Shown: positions 24,389 through 33,540 of the stretch, in pieces
Layout: each line of letters opens with the position of its first letter
Position numbering within the stretch: the stretch's first letter is position 1
Source: an uncultured Clostridia bacterium
GTDB taxonomy: Bacteria > Bacillota > Clostridia > Oscillospirales > Acutalibacteraceae
Direction: 5' to 3'
DNA: 51,734 nucleotides
Assembly: GCA_947585745.1 (NCBI GenBank)
Contig: CANPXF010000017.1
Coordinates: forward strand, 1-51,734
Position numbers and translations under genes: made by a program
Notes under the pieces: model-generated
Seen by the model: the letters and a program-made list of their open reading frames with translations, nothing else
Databases searched by the model: none
Told to the model about the DNA's origin: nothing

Positions 24389-25117
24389 ATGTTTGACGCT
24401 TTAAAAGTGAAAAACGAATGTGTTGAATGGATACGGAGTTTTTTTGAGCAAAACGGAAAAGGCTGTAACGCCGTTGTCGGAATTTCGGGAGGAAAAGACA
24501 GCTCAATTGTCGCGGCGCTTTGCGTTGAGGCGCTGGGAAGAGAAAGAGTTATAGGAGTGCTTATGCCGTGCGGAGAGCAGGCTGATATTGATATGGCAAA
24601 ACTCCTTGTAAATCATCTGAATATAAAGCACTATATCATTAATATTAAAGACGCTGTCGAGGCTTTGAAGAAAAACATTCCGTTTGAGCTTTCAAAGCAA
24701 AGCTTGACAAATCTTCCCGCAAGGGTGAGAATGACAACCTTATACGCTGTTTCTCAAAGTAACAACGGTCGGGTTGCCAATACCTGCAATATGTCGGAGG
24801 ATTGGGTAGGATATTCGACCAGATACGGCGATGCCGCGGGAGATTTCAGCCCCTGCGCCAATATTACTGTCGCTGAAATGAAACAGATAGGACGCGTTTT
24901 GGGACTTCCCGACGCGCTTGTTGACAAGGTTCCGATAGACGGGCTTTGCGGAAAAACCGATGAGGAAAATCTCGGCTTTACTTATCAGGAGCTTGACAGA
25001 TATATCAGAACAGGAGAAATTGACGATATTAATAAGAAATTGAAAATAGACGATATGCACCGCAAAAACCTCTTTAAGCTTGAGGTTATGCCGTCGTTCA
25101 GACCGAGTGAGGATTAA
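24389..25117 (+). CDS. nadE: NAD+ synthase, ammonia-dependent
   Basis: Protein of 242 residues that amidates nicotinic acid adenine dinucleotide to NAD+ using ATP and ammonia. The PP-loop is VVGISGGKDSSIVAALCVEALG. Substrate contacts lie in NTCNMSEDWVGYSTRYGDAAGDFSP and the KVPIDGLCGKTDEENLGFTYQELD segment. It lacks the glutaminase domain of the long form, so it needs free ammonia, which fits the ammonia-assimilating genes nearby. The ATG at 24389 follows GGAGGT; an upstream in-frame ATG has no site. Confidence 0.93.
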   Translation: MFDALKVKNECVEWIRSFFEQNGKGCNAVVGISGGKDSSIVAALCVEALGRERVIGVLMPCGEQADIDMAKLLVNHLNIKHYIINIKDAVEALKKNIPFELSKQSLTNLPARVRMTTLYAVSQSNNGRVANTCNMSEDWVGYSTRYGDAAGDFSPCANITVAEMKQIGRVLGLPDALVDKVPIDGLCGKTDEENLGFTYQELDRYIRTGEIDDINKKLKIDDMHRKNLFKLEVMPSFRPSED

Positions 25118-25121
25118 GTTT

Positions 25122-25150
25122 AAGACAGGTTCAATTCAGCCTGTCTTTTA
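25122..25150 (+). terminator. nadE terminator
   Basis: AAGACAGG/CCTGTCTT hairpin with a 10-nt loop followed by TTATC; moderate. Confidence 0.7.
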
Positions 25151-25202
25151 TCTTTATTATAATATAAAACGATGTTGCATTTTCAATAATGTTCGTCTGT
25201 CT

Positions 25203-25230
25203 TTACCGTTAAGTGAATTTCTGATATAAT
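25203..25230 (+). promoter_or_regulatory. ybaK promoter
   Basis: Weak -35 TTACCG, 16-nt spacer, -10 TATAAT, close to the ybaK start at 25247. Confidence 0.6.
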
Positions 25231-25246
25231 AAATTTTGGTGATATT

Positions 25247-25732
25247 ATGGCTAAAAATCTAAAAACAAACGCTATGAGAATTTTAGATAAGGCGAAAATT
25301 TCTTACGAGGTTTTTGAGTATCCTCACAAAGATGAAGCGCTTGAGGGGAACGAGGTCGCAAAGCTTATGGGACAAAATCCCTCGCAGGTTTTTAAAACCC
25401 TGCTCGCAAGAGGAAAAAGCGGAGAGTACTATGTTTTTGATATTCCTGTAAACCGCGCGCTTGACCTAAAGAAAGCGGCAAAGGCTTCGGGAGAGAAAAA
25501 TATAGAGATGACTCACGTTAAAGACCTTGTTAAAATCTGCGGATACTCAAGGGGAAACGTTTCGCCTGTTGGAATGAAGAATACTTTTAAAACCTTTTTC
25601 GACAGTTCGGTTTCGGATTTTGAAAGCATATATATAAGCGCAGGTAAAATCGGTTTTCAGCTTAAATTGAATCCAAATGATGTGATAAATCTTATAAAAG
25701 CTGAGGCAAAGGATATTACAAAAGAGCTTTAA
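25247..25732 (+). CDS. ybaK: Cys-tRNA(Pro) deacylase YbaK/EbsC
   Basis: Protein of 161 residues, a single YbaK/ProX editing domain. It hydrolyses Cys mischarged on tRNA-Pro. Characteristic stretches are NAMRILDKAKISYEVFEYPH, VAKLMGQNPSQVFKTLLARG (with the conserved FKT lysine), VFDIPVNRALDLKKAAKASGEK and GYSRGNVSPVGMK. Length matches the free-standing enzyme. The gene is monocistronic and unrelated in function to its neighbours. Confidence 0.93.
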   Translation: MAKNLKTNAMRILDKAKISYEVFEYPHKDEALEGNEVAKLMGQNPSQVFKTLLARGKSGEYYVFDIPVNRALDLKKAAKASGEKNIEMTHVKDLVKICGYSRGNVSPVGMKNTFKTFFDSSVSDFESIYISAGKIGFQLKLNPNDVINLIKAEAKDITKEL

Positions 25733-25760
25733 TATTCTAAAAATGAAATTTAAAAATCAC

Positions 25761-25876
25761 AAATTGCAAGTAAGGCATAGAAAACCACTCAAAAATACGT
25801 CGAATTTCTAAAGTTTGGATAAAATTTTGAATTATAATAAAAAAAACTTGCAATTTTAAATTCATTGTGTTATTAT
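25761..25876 (+). promoter_or_regulatory. gdhA promoter with long inverted repeat
   Basis: Promoter: -35 TTGCAA, 17-nt spacer, -10 TATTAT at 25848-25876. The -35 lies inside ACTTGCAATTT (25846-25856), whose perfect inverted partner AAATTGCAAGT is at 25761-25771, about 75 bp upstream. The paired sites could be operators or a loop-forming element. The remaining gap holds no gene. Confidence 0.6.
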
Positions 25877-25901
25877 ACTAATGTGCTAAAAACACATATA
25901 A

Positions 25902-27266
<1,365 letters not shown>

Positions 27267-27292
27267 TAAAAGCTAAAACAATTTAAAACACC

Positions 27293-27326
27293 AAGGCGGC
27301 TGTTCATTTTTGACAGCCGCCTTTTG
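27293..27326 (+). terminator. gdhA terminator
   Basis: AAGGCGGCTGT/ACAGCCGCCTT, 11-bp stem with a 9-nt loop, then TTG. Confidence 0.88.
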
Positions 27327-27482
27327 CGTTTGTAACGGTATTTTTCATTGCACTTTCTCTTTTATAAAGTATTTGATTATAAAAATTACAGACGGTTTGT
27401 TGTGCAATATGTAATACAGGCGATTTTCGTTTTCGTGAGATACCCGAAAAATTCTTGCAAATAAATAGTCAGAAAAATTGTA

Positions 27483-27511
27483 TTGCATTATGGTTAAATA
27501 TGTTATATAAT
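27483..27511 (+). promoter_or_regulatory. ybjQ promoter
   Basis: -35 TTGCAT, 17-nt spacer, -10 TATAAT. Upstream to 27330 I see no gene. Confidence 0.78.
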
Positions 27512-27535
27512 TAAATCAATAAGGAGGTTATTGCA

Positions 27536-27847
27536 ATGGTAATAGTAAACACACCGACAATTGAAGGCAGGTCTTTACAAACACTCGGACTTGTAAACGG
27601 AAATACGGTTCAGTCAAAAAACGCTTTTAAGGACATCGGAGCAGGCTTTAAGTCTATGGTAGGAGGAGAGCTCGTTTCCTACACAAAAATGCTTGCTGAA
27701 GCCCGTGAGGTTGCTATCCGCAGAATGGTTGAGCAGGCTGAAAAGCTGGGCGCCGACGCTGTCGTAAACGTAAGATTTTCGAGCGCGTCTATTATGGACG
27801 GGGCGGCTGAAATTCTTGCAAGCGGAACGGCTGTTAAATTTGTATAA
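27536..27847 (+). CDS. YbjQ/UPF0145 family protein
   Basis: Protein of 103 residues, the standard length of UPF0145. The family pattern is visible: TPTIEGRSLQTLGLVNGNTVQ, FKSMVGGELVSYTKMLAEAREVAIRRMVEQAEKLGADAVVNVRFSSASI and a final EILASGTAVKF. The fold is a small pentamer-forming domain sometimes named heavy-metal-binding, but its role is not established. Monocistronic, with its own promoter, AAGGAGG site and a strong terminator. Confidence 0.92.
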   Translation: MVIVNTPTIEGRSLQTLGLVNGNTVQSKNAFKDIGAGFKSMVGGELVSYTKMLAEAREVAIRRMVEQAEKLGADAVVNVRFSSASIMDGAAEILASGTAVKFV

Positions 27848-27861
27848 GATTACTCATAATT

Positions 27862-27896
27862 ATCCCCCTGTATCAAAATGATACAGGGGGATTTTA
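27862..27896 (+). terminator. ybjQ terminator
   Basis: Perfect 13-bp stem ATCCCCCTGTATC/GATACAGGGGGAT with a 5-nt loop, then TTTAT. Confidence 0.92.
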
Positions 27897-27900
27897 TAAA

Positions 27901-27931
27901 CCTCGGGACTGAGAAGGAGATATTCCCGAGG
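27901..27931 (-). terminator. Terminator of the DUF4190-like operon
   Basis: CCTCGGGA/TCCCGAGG hairpin, read on the minus strand into TTTATAAAA; weak U-tract. Confidence 0.65.
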
Positions 27932-27935
27932 ATTA

Positions 27936-28241
27936 TTAAGCAAAGAAATTGAAAAATGAATTTTTAAATGCGGAATAATTTTCAATGCAATACATAACAA
28001 GACTATAAATGAATGAAAATTTGATTATCATAATAACAGTAGTGTTCATAACAAGTCCCGCTATAGTTAAATCGCGGTTTTCAGTTTTGTCAGATTTCAG
28101 CAGATATATTATGCCGAATAAAATGCCCAAGGCAGAGGGTATGAGAGCAAAAAGGTTGTTAAATATTACTGATATAATGCTTACAATACCGCAAAGCAAA
28201 GAAATAACGGCAAATTTTTTTAATTGTGTTTTATTTTTCAT
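27936..28241 (-). CDS. Small DUF4190-like membrane protein
   Basis: Protein of 101 residues with two or three predicted membrane helices (FAVISLLCGIVSIISVIF, FALIPSALGILFGIIYLL, LTIAGLVMNTTVIMIIKFSFIYSLVMY). The arrangement of a first helix, a second helix ending FGIIYLL, a short charged loop KSDKTENRDLT and then IAGLVMN resembles DUF4190-type proteins. It lacks the Asn/Pro-rich N-terminus of its upstream partner at 28254-28841 and may be a paralogue. The two are 12 nt apart, so co-transcribed. Function unknown. Confidence 0.7.
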   Translation of the reverse strand: MKNKTQLKKFAVISLLCGIVSIISVIFNNLFALIPSALGILFGIIYLLKSDKTENRDLTIAGLVMNTTVIMIIKFSFIYSLVMYCIENYSAFKNSFFNFFA

Positions 28242-28253
28242 TGCTTTCCTCTG

Positions 28254-28841
28254 TTAATTATAATAATCTTGTATGAAATTTTGCAAAGTGTTTTCAGAGT
28301 TGTGCATTTGCATAGCTATTGAACACCCGGCAATGGCAATAATCATTATAATTATTAATAATATAGTGCCGACTATTCCTATAGTGAAACCTGCTATGGC
28401 AAAATTGCGTCCTGTGTTTGTTTCTTCGGCTCTTGTCATACCTATTCTGCCGAAAATTATACCTAAAATAAATAACGGGAGCGAAAAATAAATAAAAAAT
28501 ATAAGCGGGATACCCACAAGACTGCATACAAGCGATGCAATAGCTATATAATTTGGCTGTTGGTTGTTGCCCATAGTATTGTTAGGCTGATAGTTATTTC
28601 CCACAGCGTTATTAGGCTGATAATTATTTCCCATAGAGTTATTTGGCTGGTAGTTATTTCCCACATTAACGCTCGGTTGAGGGTTATTTTCCGTAGTACT
28701 TTTTGGTTGTGGATTGTTTTCCATAGTATTGTCAGGCTGATAATTATTTTCCGCATTAACGCTCGGTTGAGGGTTATTTTCCGTAGTGATGTTTGGTTGT
28801 GGATTGTTTTCAGTATTGACGTTTGGATAGTTGTTTTTCAT
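28254..28841 (-). CDS. DUF4190-like membrane protein with Asn/Gln/Pro repeats
   Basis: Protein of 195 residues. Residues about 6-95 are nine imperfect 10-residue repeats of the type xxNNxQPNxx (ENNPQPSVNA, GNNYQPNNSM and similar), a low-complexity, probably disordered cytoplasmic arm. The C-terminal half has DUF4190-type membrane helices (IASLVCSLVGIPLIFFIYFSLPLFILGIIFGRIG, NFAIAGFTIGIVGTILLIIIMIIAIAG) with a short polar loop (MTRAEETNTGR). First gene of a two-gene operon. Divergent from an XRE gene that may repress it. Function unknown. Confidence 0.78.
   Translation of the reverse strand: MKNNYPNVNTENNPQPNITTENNPQPSVNAENNYQPDNTMENNPQPKSTTENNPQPSVNVGNNYQPNNSMGNNYQPNNAVGNNYQPNNTMGNNQQPNYIAIASLVCSLVGIPLIFFIYFSLPLFILGIIFGRIGMTRAEETNTGRNFAIAGFTIGIVGTILLIIIMIIAIAGCSIAMQMHNSENTLQNFIQDYYN
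28560..28830 (-). repeat. 30-bp minisatellite inside the DUF4190-like gene
   Basis: Nine tandem 30-bp units encode the 10-residue repeats; neighbouring units differ by a few substitutions. Such arrays can change copy number without breaking the frame. Confidence 0.85.
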
Positions 28842-28903
28842 AATTTCGTCCTCCGTTTTACAGATTTTAATTTCTTATATAACAAGATTTCTGTTTATTC
28901 GCC

Positions 28904-28951
28904 TTATTATCTTGTTAAGATAATAATATCAGAAAAATAAGACAAAGTCAA
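28904..28951 (-). promoter_or_regulatory. Promoter and palindromic operator, DUF4190-like operon
   Basis: Minus strand -35 TTGACT (28946-28951), 17-nt spacer, -10 TATTAT (28923-28928). A perfect 10-bp inverted repeat TTATTATCTT-gtt-AAGATAATAA (28904-28926) covers the -10 and the expected start, where a repressor would block transcription. Confidence 0.75.
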
Positions 28952-29042
28952 GCATAAATATTCCTAATTAGACATAAAATACTTGACAGCATAATAAAAT
29001 GATATAATTGAATTGTAATTTTACTTATAAGTGGTGTTGAGT

Positions 29043-29384
29043 ATGGATTTTTCTATAAGGTTAAAGGAGCTTCGTTGTGATAACGATATGTCTCAAACTA
29101 AACTGGCGGAAAAACTCAATTTAAAAGCCAGCGCAATTTCAAAATATGAAAAAGGATTGACACAGCCCAGCATAGAAACACTTGAAAAATTAGCAAAAAT
29201 TTACAATGTTACAATTGATTATCTGGTAGGTATTTCTGATATAAAAAATCCTTACGACAAAAGTAAAATAACACCCGTTGAGGCGGAGTTTGTAGTTAAA
29301 CTAAGAAAGCTGAAATTTGAAAACAGAATACGGATTGACGAGAGAATGAATACTATGATTGAAAACCAGTCAAGGAATGATTAA
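29043..29384 (+). CDS. XRE-family helix-turn-helix regulator
   Basis: Protein of about 114 residues. The N-terminal HTH_3 domain (about 1-60) is classic: MDFSIRLKELRCDNDMSQTKLAEKLNLKASAISKYEKGLTQPSIETLEKLAKIYNVTIDYLVGISD. The C-terminal part is short and charged (EFVVKLRKLKFENRIRIDERMNTMIENQ), probably a dimerisation helix. It is divergent from the DUF4190-like operon, whose promoter carries a palindrome at the -10, so it is the obvious candidate repressor. The ATG at 29043 follows GTGGTG. Confidence 0.87.
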   Translation: MDFSIRLKELRCDNDMSQTKLAEKLNLKASAISKYEKGLTQPSIETLEKLAKIYNVTIDYLVGISDIKNPYDKSKITPVEAEFVVKLRKLKFENRIRIDERMNTMIENQSRND

Positions 29385-29413
29385 AGGCGTGTACTCACAC
29401 AGAGTACACGCCT
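29385..29413 (+). terminator. Convergent terminator between XRE gene and glnN
   Basis: Perfect 12-bp stem AGGCGTGTACTC/GAGTACACGCCT with a 5-nt loop; T-runs are weak on both strands. Confidence 0.75.
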
Positions 29414-29438
29414 TGTACACGCTTTGTGTTTTATTGAA

Positions 29439-31532
29439 TCAAACTCCGAAAAGCATTTCACCGTAGGACGGATAGGGCCAATATTCGGACGCGGTTTCCG
29501 TTTCCATATCGTCGCCGATTGCCCTGAGCGCCTGCATATCCGCAAATACCGTATTGCAGTAGAAATCCGCATATGCCTGCATATCGTTTATCAATTCGCC
29601 CGCGTTAATCAGGTCGTTTTCAAGTTCGCTTACCTTATCGGAGAAGCATACAAGCTTTTGGCTTAAATCCGTAATAAGCTGTTTTTCAAGCGTTATCGGA
29701 ATATCGTCGGAAAGCGCCTGCTTAGCGAGGGCGGTGTCTGTAAGCTGTTTTACATAATCCGTAACCGATGGGATAATATCCTTTTTAGCCATATCAAGCA
29801 TAGTCAAAGCCTCAATATTGATAAGCTTAGCGTAGTTTTCAAGCTCAACCTCATATCTTGCGAAAAGCTCCTCTTTCGTAAACACTCCGCTCTTTGTAAA
29901 GAGTTCAACGTTCTTTTCGTCAAGATAGTGTTTTAACGCCTGCGGAACATTTTTAAGATTGAGAAGTCCTCTCTTTTCTGCCTCGGCTACCCATTCGTCT
30001 GAATAATTATCTCCGTTAAATATAATTCTGTGGTGCTTTTTAAATGTTTTCGCAATAAGCGCCTTTGCCGATTTCTCAAAGTTCTTTGCTCCCTCAAGCT
30101 CGTCTGCAAACTGTCTTAACTCCTCCGCAACGGTTGTATTAAGGATTATATTTGCGCTTGCAATATTGATTGCCGAGCCTAACATTCTGAACTCAAAACG
30201 GTTGCCCGTAAAAGCGAACGGCGAGGTACGGTTGCGGTCGGTCGTATCCTTGCGCACTGTCGGGAGAACGTCAACTCCGAGGTCCATATTTTTCTTTCCC
30301 TGGCTTTCGTGTTCTTCGCCGATTTCAATTGAATCGACAACCGCGCCCAAATCGTCGCCTAAGAACATCGAAATAATCGCGGGAGGCGCCTCATTCGCTC
30401 CAAGACGGTGGTCGTTTCCTGCCGACGCGACGGAAATTCTGAGCAAATCCTGATATTCGTCAACAGCCTTTACAATAGCCGCGAGGAAGAGGAGAAACTG
30501 TGTGTTTTCCGCAGGATTTTTACCGGGCTTTAATAGATTTTCGCCTGTGTTCGTGGAAATTGACCAGTTGTTGTGTTTACCGCTTCCGTTAACGCCTGCA
30601 AAGGGCTTTTCGTGAAGCAGGCATACAAGACCGAATTTTTCCGCTGTCTTTTTAAGTATTTCCATTAAAAGCTCGTTGTTGTCAACGGCTACGTTTGTCG
30701 TTGTAAAAATGGGAGCTACCTCGTGCTGTGCGGGGGCAACCTCATTGTGTTTGGTTTTAGCGTAAATTCCGTATGACCAAAGCTCGCGGTCAAGCTCCGT
30801 CATAAATCGGCTTATCCTTGTTTTAATTGAGCCGAAATAATGGTCGTCAAGCTCCTGTCCTTTCGGCGCCTTCGCGCCGAAAAGCGTGCGTCCCGTGTAG
30901 ATAAGGTCGGGGCGCGCGTTGTACATTTCCTTGTCTATAAGGAAATATTCCTGTTCGGGACCGACTGTTGTGACGACACGCGTCACATCGTCTTTTCCGA
31001 AAAGATGGAGAATACGCACCGCTTCTTTTGAAATTCTCTCCATTGAACGAAGCAGAGGTGTTTTTTTGTCCAAAACCTCGCCCGTGTACGAGCAGAACGC
31101 TGTTGGAATATAAAGAGTTCCGTCCTTGGCGAACGCGGGAGATGTCGGGTCCCACGCTGTATATCCTCTCGCCTCAAATGTCGCGCGGATTCCGCCGTTC
31201 GGGAATGAGGACGCGTCAGGCTCGCCCTTAATAAGCTCCTTGCCCGAAAAGGTCATAATAACCTTTCCGTCGCCGTCGGGCGTAATAAAGCTGTCGTGCT
31301 TTTCCGCCGTAACGCCTGTTAACGGCTGAAACCAGTGTGTGTAATGGGTACAGCCCTTTTCAATAGCCCATTCTTTCATTGCGTGGGCTACGGCATTTGC
31401 AACGCTTTCATCAAGAGTTGCGCCGTCTTGAATAGTTTTTTTGAGAGCTTTATAAATAGGCTTAGGAAGCCTGTCTCTCATCACATCGTCATTAAAAACA
31501 TTTTGTCCGAACAGTTCGGGAACATTTATCAT
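29439..31532 (-). CDS. glnN: Glutamine synthetase type III
   Basis: Protein of 697 residues, the size of GSIII, much longer than GlnA. Motifs include the N-terminal [16 protein letters not shown], the [14 protein letters not shown] segment, the catalytic [51 protein letters not shown] and [20 protein letters not shown]. It condenses glutamate and ammonia with ATP. The strong promoter is followed by an intrinsic terminator in the leader, and an ANTAR antiterminator gene lies divergently upstream. Start ATG follows AAAGGAGAG. Confidence 0.97.
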   Translation of the reverse strand: MINVPELFGQNVFNDDVMRDRLPKPIYKALKKTIQDGATLDESVANAVAHAMKEWAIEKGCTHYTHWFQPLTGVTAEKHDSFITPDGDGKVIMTFSGKELIKGEPDASSFPNGGIRATFEARGYTAWDPTSPAFAKDGTLYIPTAFCSYTGEVLDKKTPLLRSMERISKEAVRILHLFGKDDVTRVVTTVGPEQEYFLIDKEMYNARPDLIYTGRTLFGAKAPKGQELDDHYFGSIKTRISRFMTELDRELWSYGIYAKTKHNEVAPAQHEVAPIFTTTNVAVDNNELLMEILKKTAEKFGLVCLLHEKPFAGVNGSGKHNNWSISTNTGENLLKPGKNPAENTQFLLFLAAIVKAVDEYQDLLRISVASAGNDHRLGANEAPPAIISMFLGDDLGAVVDSIEIGEEHESQGKKNMDLGVDVLPTVRKDTTDRNRTSPFAFTGNRFEFRMLGSAINIASANIILNTTVAEELRQFADELEGAKNFEKSAKALIAKTFKKHHRIIFNGDNYSDEWVAEAEKRGLLNLKNVPQALKHYLDEKNVELFTKSGVFTKEELFARYEVELENYAKLINIEALTMLDMAKKDIIPSVTDYVKQLTDTALAKQALSDDIPITLEKQLITDLSQKLVCFSDKVSELENDLINAGELINDMQAYADFYCNTVFADMQALRAIGDDMETETASEYWPYPSYGEMLFGV

Positions 31533-31564
31533 TTTCTACTCTCCTTTGATAAAGTGAATTACAG

Positions 31565-31605
31565 AAAAAGGGCGCTGTGGACCAAAGCCCGCAGCGCCGT
31601 TGCTG
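31565..31605 (-). promoter_or_regulatory. glnN leader: ANTAR-type hairpin and attenuator
   Basis: Minus strand: hairpin CAGC-AACGGC-GCTG (31592-31605) has a hexaloop with A at position 1 and G at position 4, the ANTAR recognition signature. Its 3' arm is shared with the 5' arm of a terminator (GGCGCTG...CAGCGCC, 31571-31598, then CTTTTT). The two are mutually exclusive, as expected for antitermination. The usual first hairpin of a two-hairpin ANTAR site is not evident. Confidence 0.78.
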
Positions 31606-31619
31606 TGTCATCAATTGCA

Positions 31620-31648
31620 AGTATATAACGTATCAAAAAATTTGTCAA
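31620..31648 (-). promoter_or_regulatory. glnN promoter
   Basis: Minus strand -35 TTGACA, 17-nt spacer, -10 TATACT. The transcript would start near 31612, only a few bases before the ANTAR-type hairpin. Confidence 0.85.
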
Positions 31649-31818
31649 TAGATAAATTTTCAAAGCAAAATTTTCTTTACATTGTATGCGAATGTACGGG
31701 TCTTGGTGACTGATTGAAAAAACTTCCAAAAAATATTTTATTATATTTCTAATATGCAATAACTTTTCGTCATAAATAGACTAAAATAGTATGATGGAAT
31801 AATGCAATGGTGAATTTT

Positions 31819-32388
31819 ATGAAAAACGCGTTAATTATCTCCAAAACCGAAGCAAGTATAAAGGCTGTCACCGCTTTGCTTGAAGGTGAAAGCTATGACG
31901 AAGTACAATGCACAATAAGCGTTGATGACGCAAAGGAAAGAATTAAAAATACCGACTTTGAGCTTATCATTATAAACGCTCCGCTTTTTGAGGAAAACGG
32001 TCTTGAATTTTCGGCGTACTGCGCTGAAAAAACAAAGGCGTGCATAATTTTGGTTGTCGCCAAGGACAAGGCGATTGAAGTATTTGATATTCTGGACAGC
32101 TACGGCATACTTGTTATAGCCAAGCCTGTTAACCGACGGCTTTTTAAGAATTATTTAACCTATTCTTCCGCTTTTAAGGACAGGCTGACCGCTGTGGAAA
32201 AGGAGAATCAAAAGCTTAAAAACGAGCTTGAGGAAATTAAAGTTGTTAACCGCGCTAAGCTTTTGCTTATTCAGTGCTTGTCGATGACTGAAACGCAGGC
32301 GCACCGCTATCTTGAAAAGCAGGCGATGAATATGCGCACAAGCAGACTGAATATTGCGAAGCAGGTTATCAGAACATATCAGAACTAA
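31819..32388 (+). CDS. ANTAR-domain antiterminator with pseudo-receiver
   Basis: Protein of 189 residues. The N-terminal half has a CheY-like pattern, but the acidic pocket is absent (NALIISKTEAS where DD is expected) and the acceptor position reads ELIIINAPL, with Asn instead of Asp. A lysine (IAKPVNRRLF) is kept. A coiled coil (about 115-140) leads to an ANTAR domain (about 133-187; VVNRAKLLLIQCLSMTETQAHRYLEKQAMNMRTSRLNIAKQVI). It probably antiterminates the glnN leader, responding to a ligand or partner rather than phosphorylation. Start after GGTGA. carA follows 30 nt later. Confidence 0.88.
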   Translation: MKNALIISKTEASIKAVTALLEGESYDEVQCTISVDDAKERIKNTDFELIIINAPLFEENGLEFSAYCAEKTKACIILVVAKDKAIEVFDILDSYGILVIAKPVNRRLFKNYLTYSSAFKDRLTAVEKENQKLKNELEEIKVVNRAKLLLIQCLSMTETQAHRYLEKQAMNMRTSRLNIAKQVIRTYQN

Positions 32389-32418
32389 GAAATATCTTAT
32401 TTTGGAAAGGAAGATTTT

Positions 32419-33501
32419 ATGAGCCGCGTTGCATATCTTATTTTGGAAAACGGCACATATTTTGAGGGCAAAGCCTTTGGAGCTGAAAAGGAAACTACGG
32501 GAGAACTTGTCTTTACAACCGCTATGACCGGTTATCTCGAAACACTTACCGACCCCAGCTATTTTGGACAGGTCGTTATTCAAACGTTCCCTCTAATCGG
32601 AAACTACGGCGTAATTCCCTCTGATTTTGAGAGCGACGCTCCCTCTTTAAAAGCCTATATTGTTCGTAACTGGTGCCAAGCTCCCAGCAACTTCCGTTGT
32701 GAGGGTGATCTTGACACTTTTTTAAAAAGCGCCGGTATTCCGGGACTTTACGATATTGACACGAGAGCGCTGACGAGGATTGTGCGCGAGTACGGCGTGA
32801 TGAACTGTAAGCTGACATATTCTCTTGATAATCTTGAAAAGGATATTGAGGAAATTAAGTCTTATAAGGTTGAAAAGGCGGTCAGCTCGACTTCAATTTC
32901 CAAAGCGGAGAATTTTAAAGCGGAAAATCCAAAGTACAATGTAGTTTTAATCGACTACGGCGCAAAGCATAATATCGGCAGAGAGCTTGTTAAAAGAGGC
33001 TGTAACCTGACGGTTGTGCCTTATGATACATCGGCAGAGGAGATTTTAGCCTTAAATCCCGACGGGATTATGCTGTCAAACGGACCCGGAGACCCGCAGG
33101 AAAACGTTGAGGCAATAAACACGTTAAAAGAGCTCTGCGCTCATAAAATTCCTACATTCGGAATTTGCCTCGGACATCAGCTCCTCGCTCTCTCGCAGGG
33201 AGCCGAAACCGAAAAGCTCCATTACGGACACCGCGGAGCCAATCAGCCTGCCAAGGAGCTTGCTACGGACCGCGTTTATATTACATCTCAAAATCACGGC
33301 TACGCTGTAATAAATGATTCTGTTCCCGAAAACGCCGAGGTTAGTTTTGTAAACGGCAATGACGGAACGTGCGAGGGTATAAATTACAAGGATATGCCCG
33401 CGTTCTCCGTTCAGTTCCACCCCGAAGCTTGCGGAGGACCGAGGGACACGGCGTTTTTATTTGACAGATTTATAGAATTAATTAAAGAAAATAAAGAATG
33501 A
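32419..33501 (+). CDS. carA: Carbamoyl phosphate synthase small subunit
   Basis: Glutaminase subunit of 360 residues. The N-terminal half has GELVFTTAMTGYLETLTDPSYFGQ and TRALTRIVREYGVM. The class I amidotransferase domain (about 175-355) contains LSNGPGDPQ, the nucleophile Cys in FGICLGHQLLALSQG, and the His-Glu pair in VQFHPEACGGPRDT. It releases ammonia from glutamine and channels it to CarB. The distance to the ANTAR gene (30 nt) and carB (39 nt) suggests one transcript, which would link carbamoyl phosphate synthesis to nitrogen status. Confidence 0.97.
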   Translation: MSRVAYLILENGTYFEGKAFGAEKETTGELVFTTAMTGYLETLTDPSYFGQVVIQTFPLIGNYGVIPSDFESDAPSLKAYIVRNWCQAPSNFRCEGDLDTFLKSAGIPGLYDIDTRALTRIVREYGVMNCKLTYSLDNLEKDIEEIKSYKVEKAVSSTSISKAENFKAENPKYNVVLIDYGAKHNIGRELVKRGCNLTVVPYDTSAEEILALNPDGIMLSNGPGDPQENVEAINTLKELCAHKIPTFGICLGHQLLALSQGAETEKLHYGHRGANQPAKELATDRVYITSQNHGYAVINDSVPENAEVSFVNGNDGTCEGINYKDMPAFSVQFHPEACGGPRDTAFLFDRFIELIKENKE

Positions 33502-33540
33502 TACAAAAGACAGATAAATAAGATGTGAAGGAATGATATT

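Noticed and set aside
28560..28830. 30-bp repeats as a CRISPR array
   Set aside because: Units are contiguous without unique spacers and lie in frame inside a coding gene.
30840..31329. Overlapping open frames on both strands within glnN
   Set aside because: They are shadows of a strongly biased coding sequence, without ribosome sites or recognisable domains.
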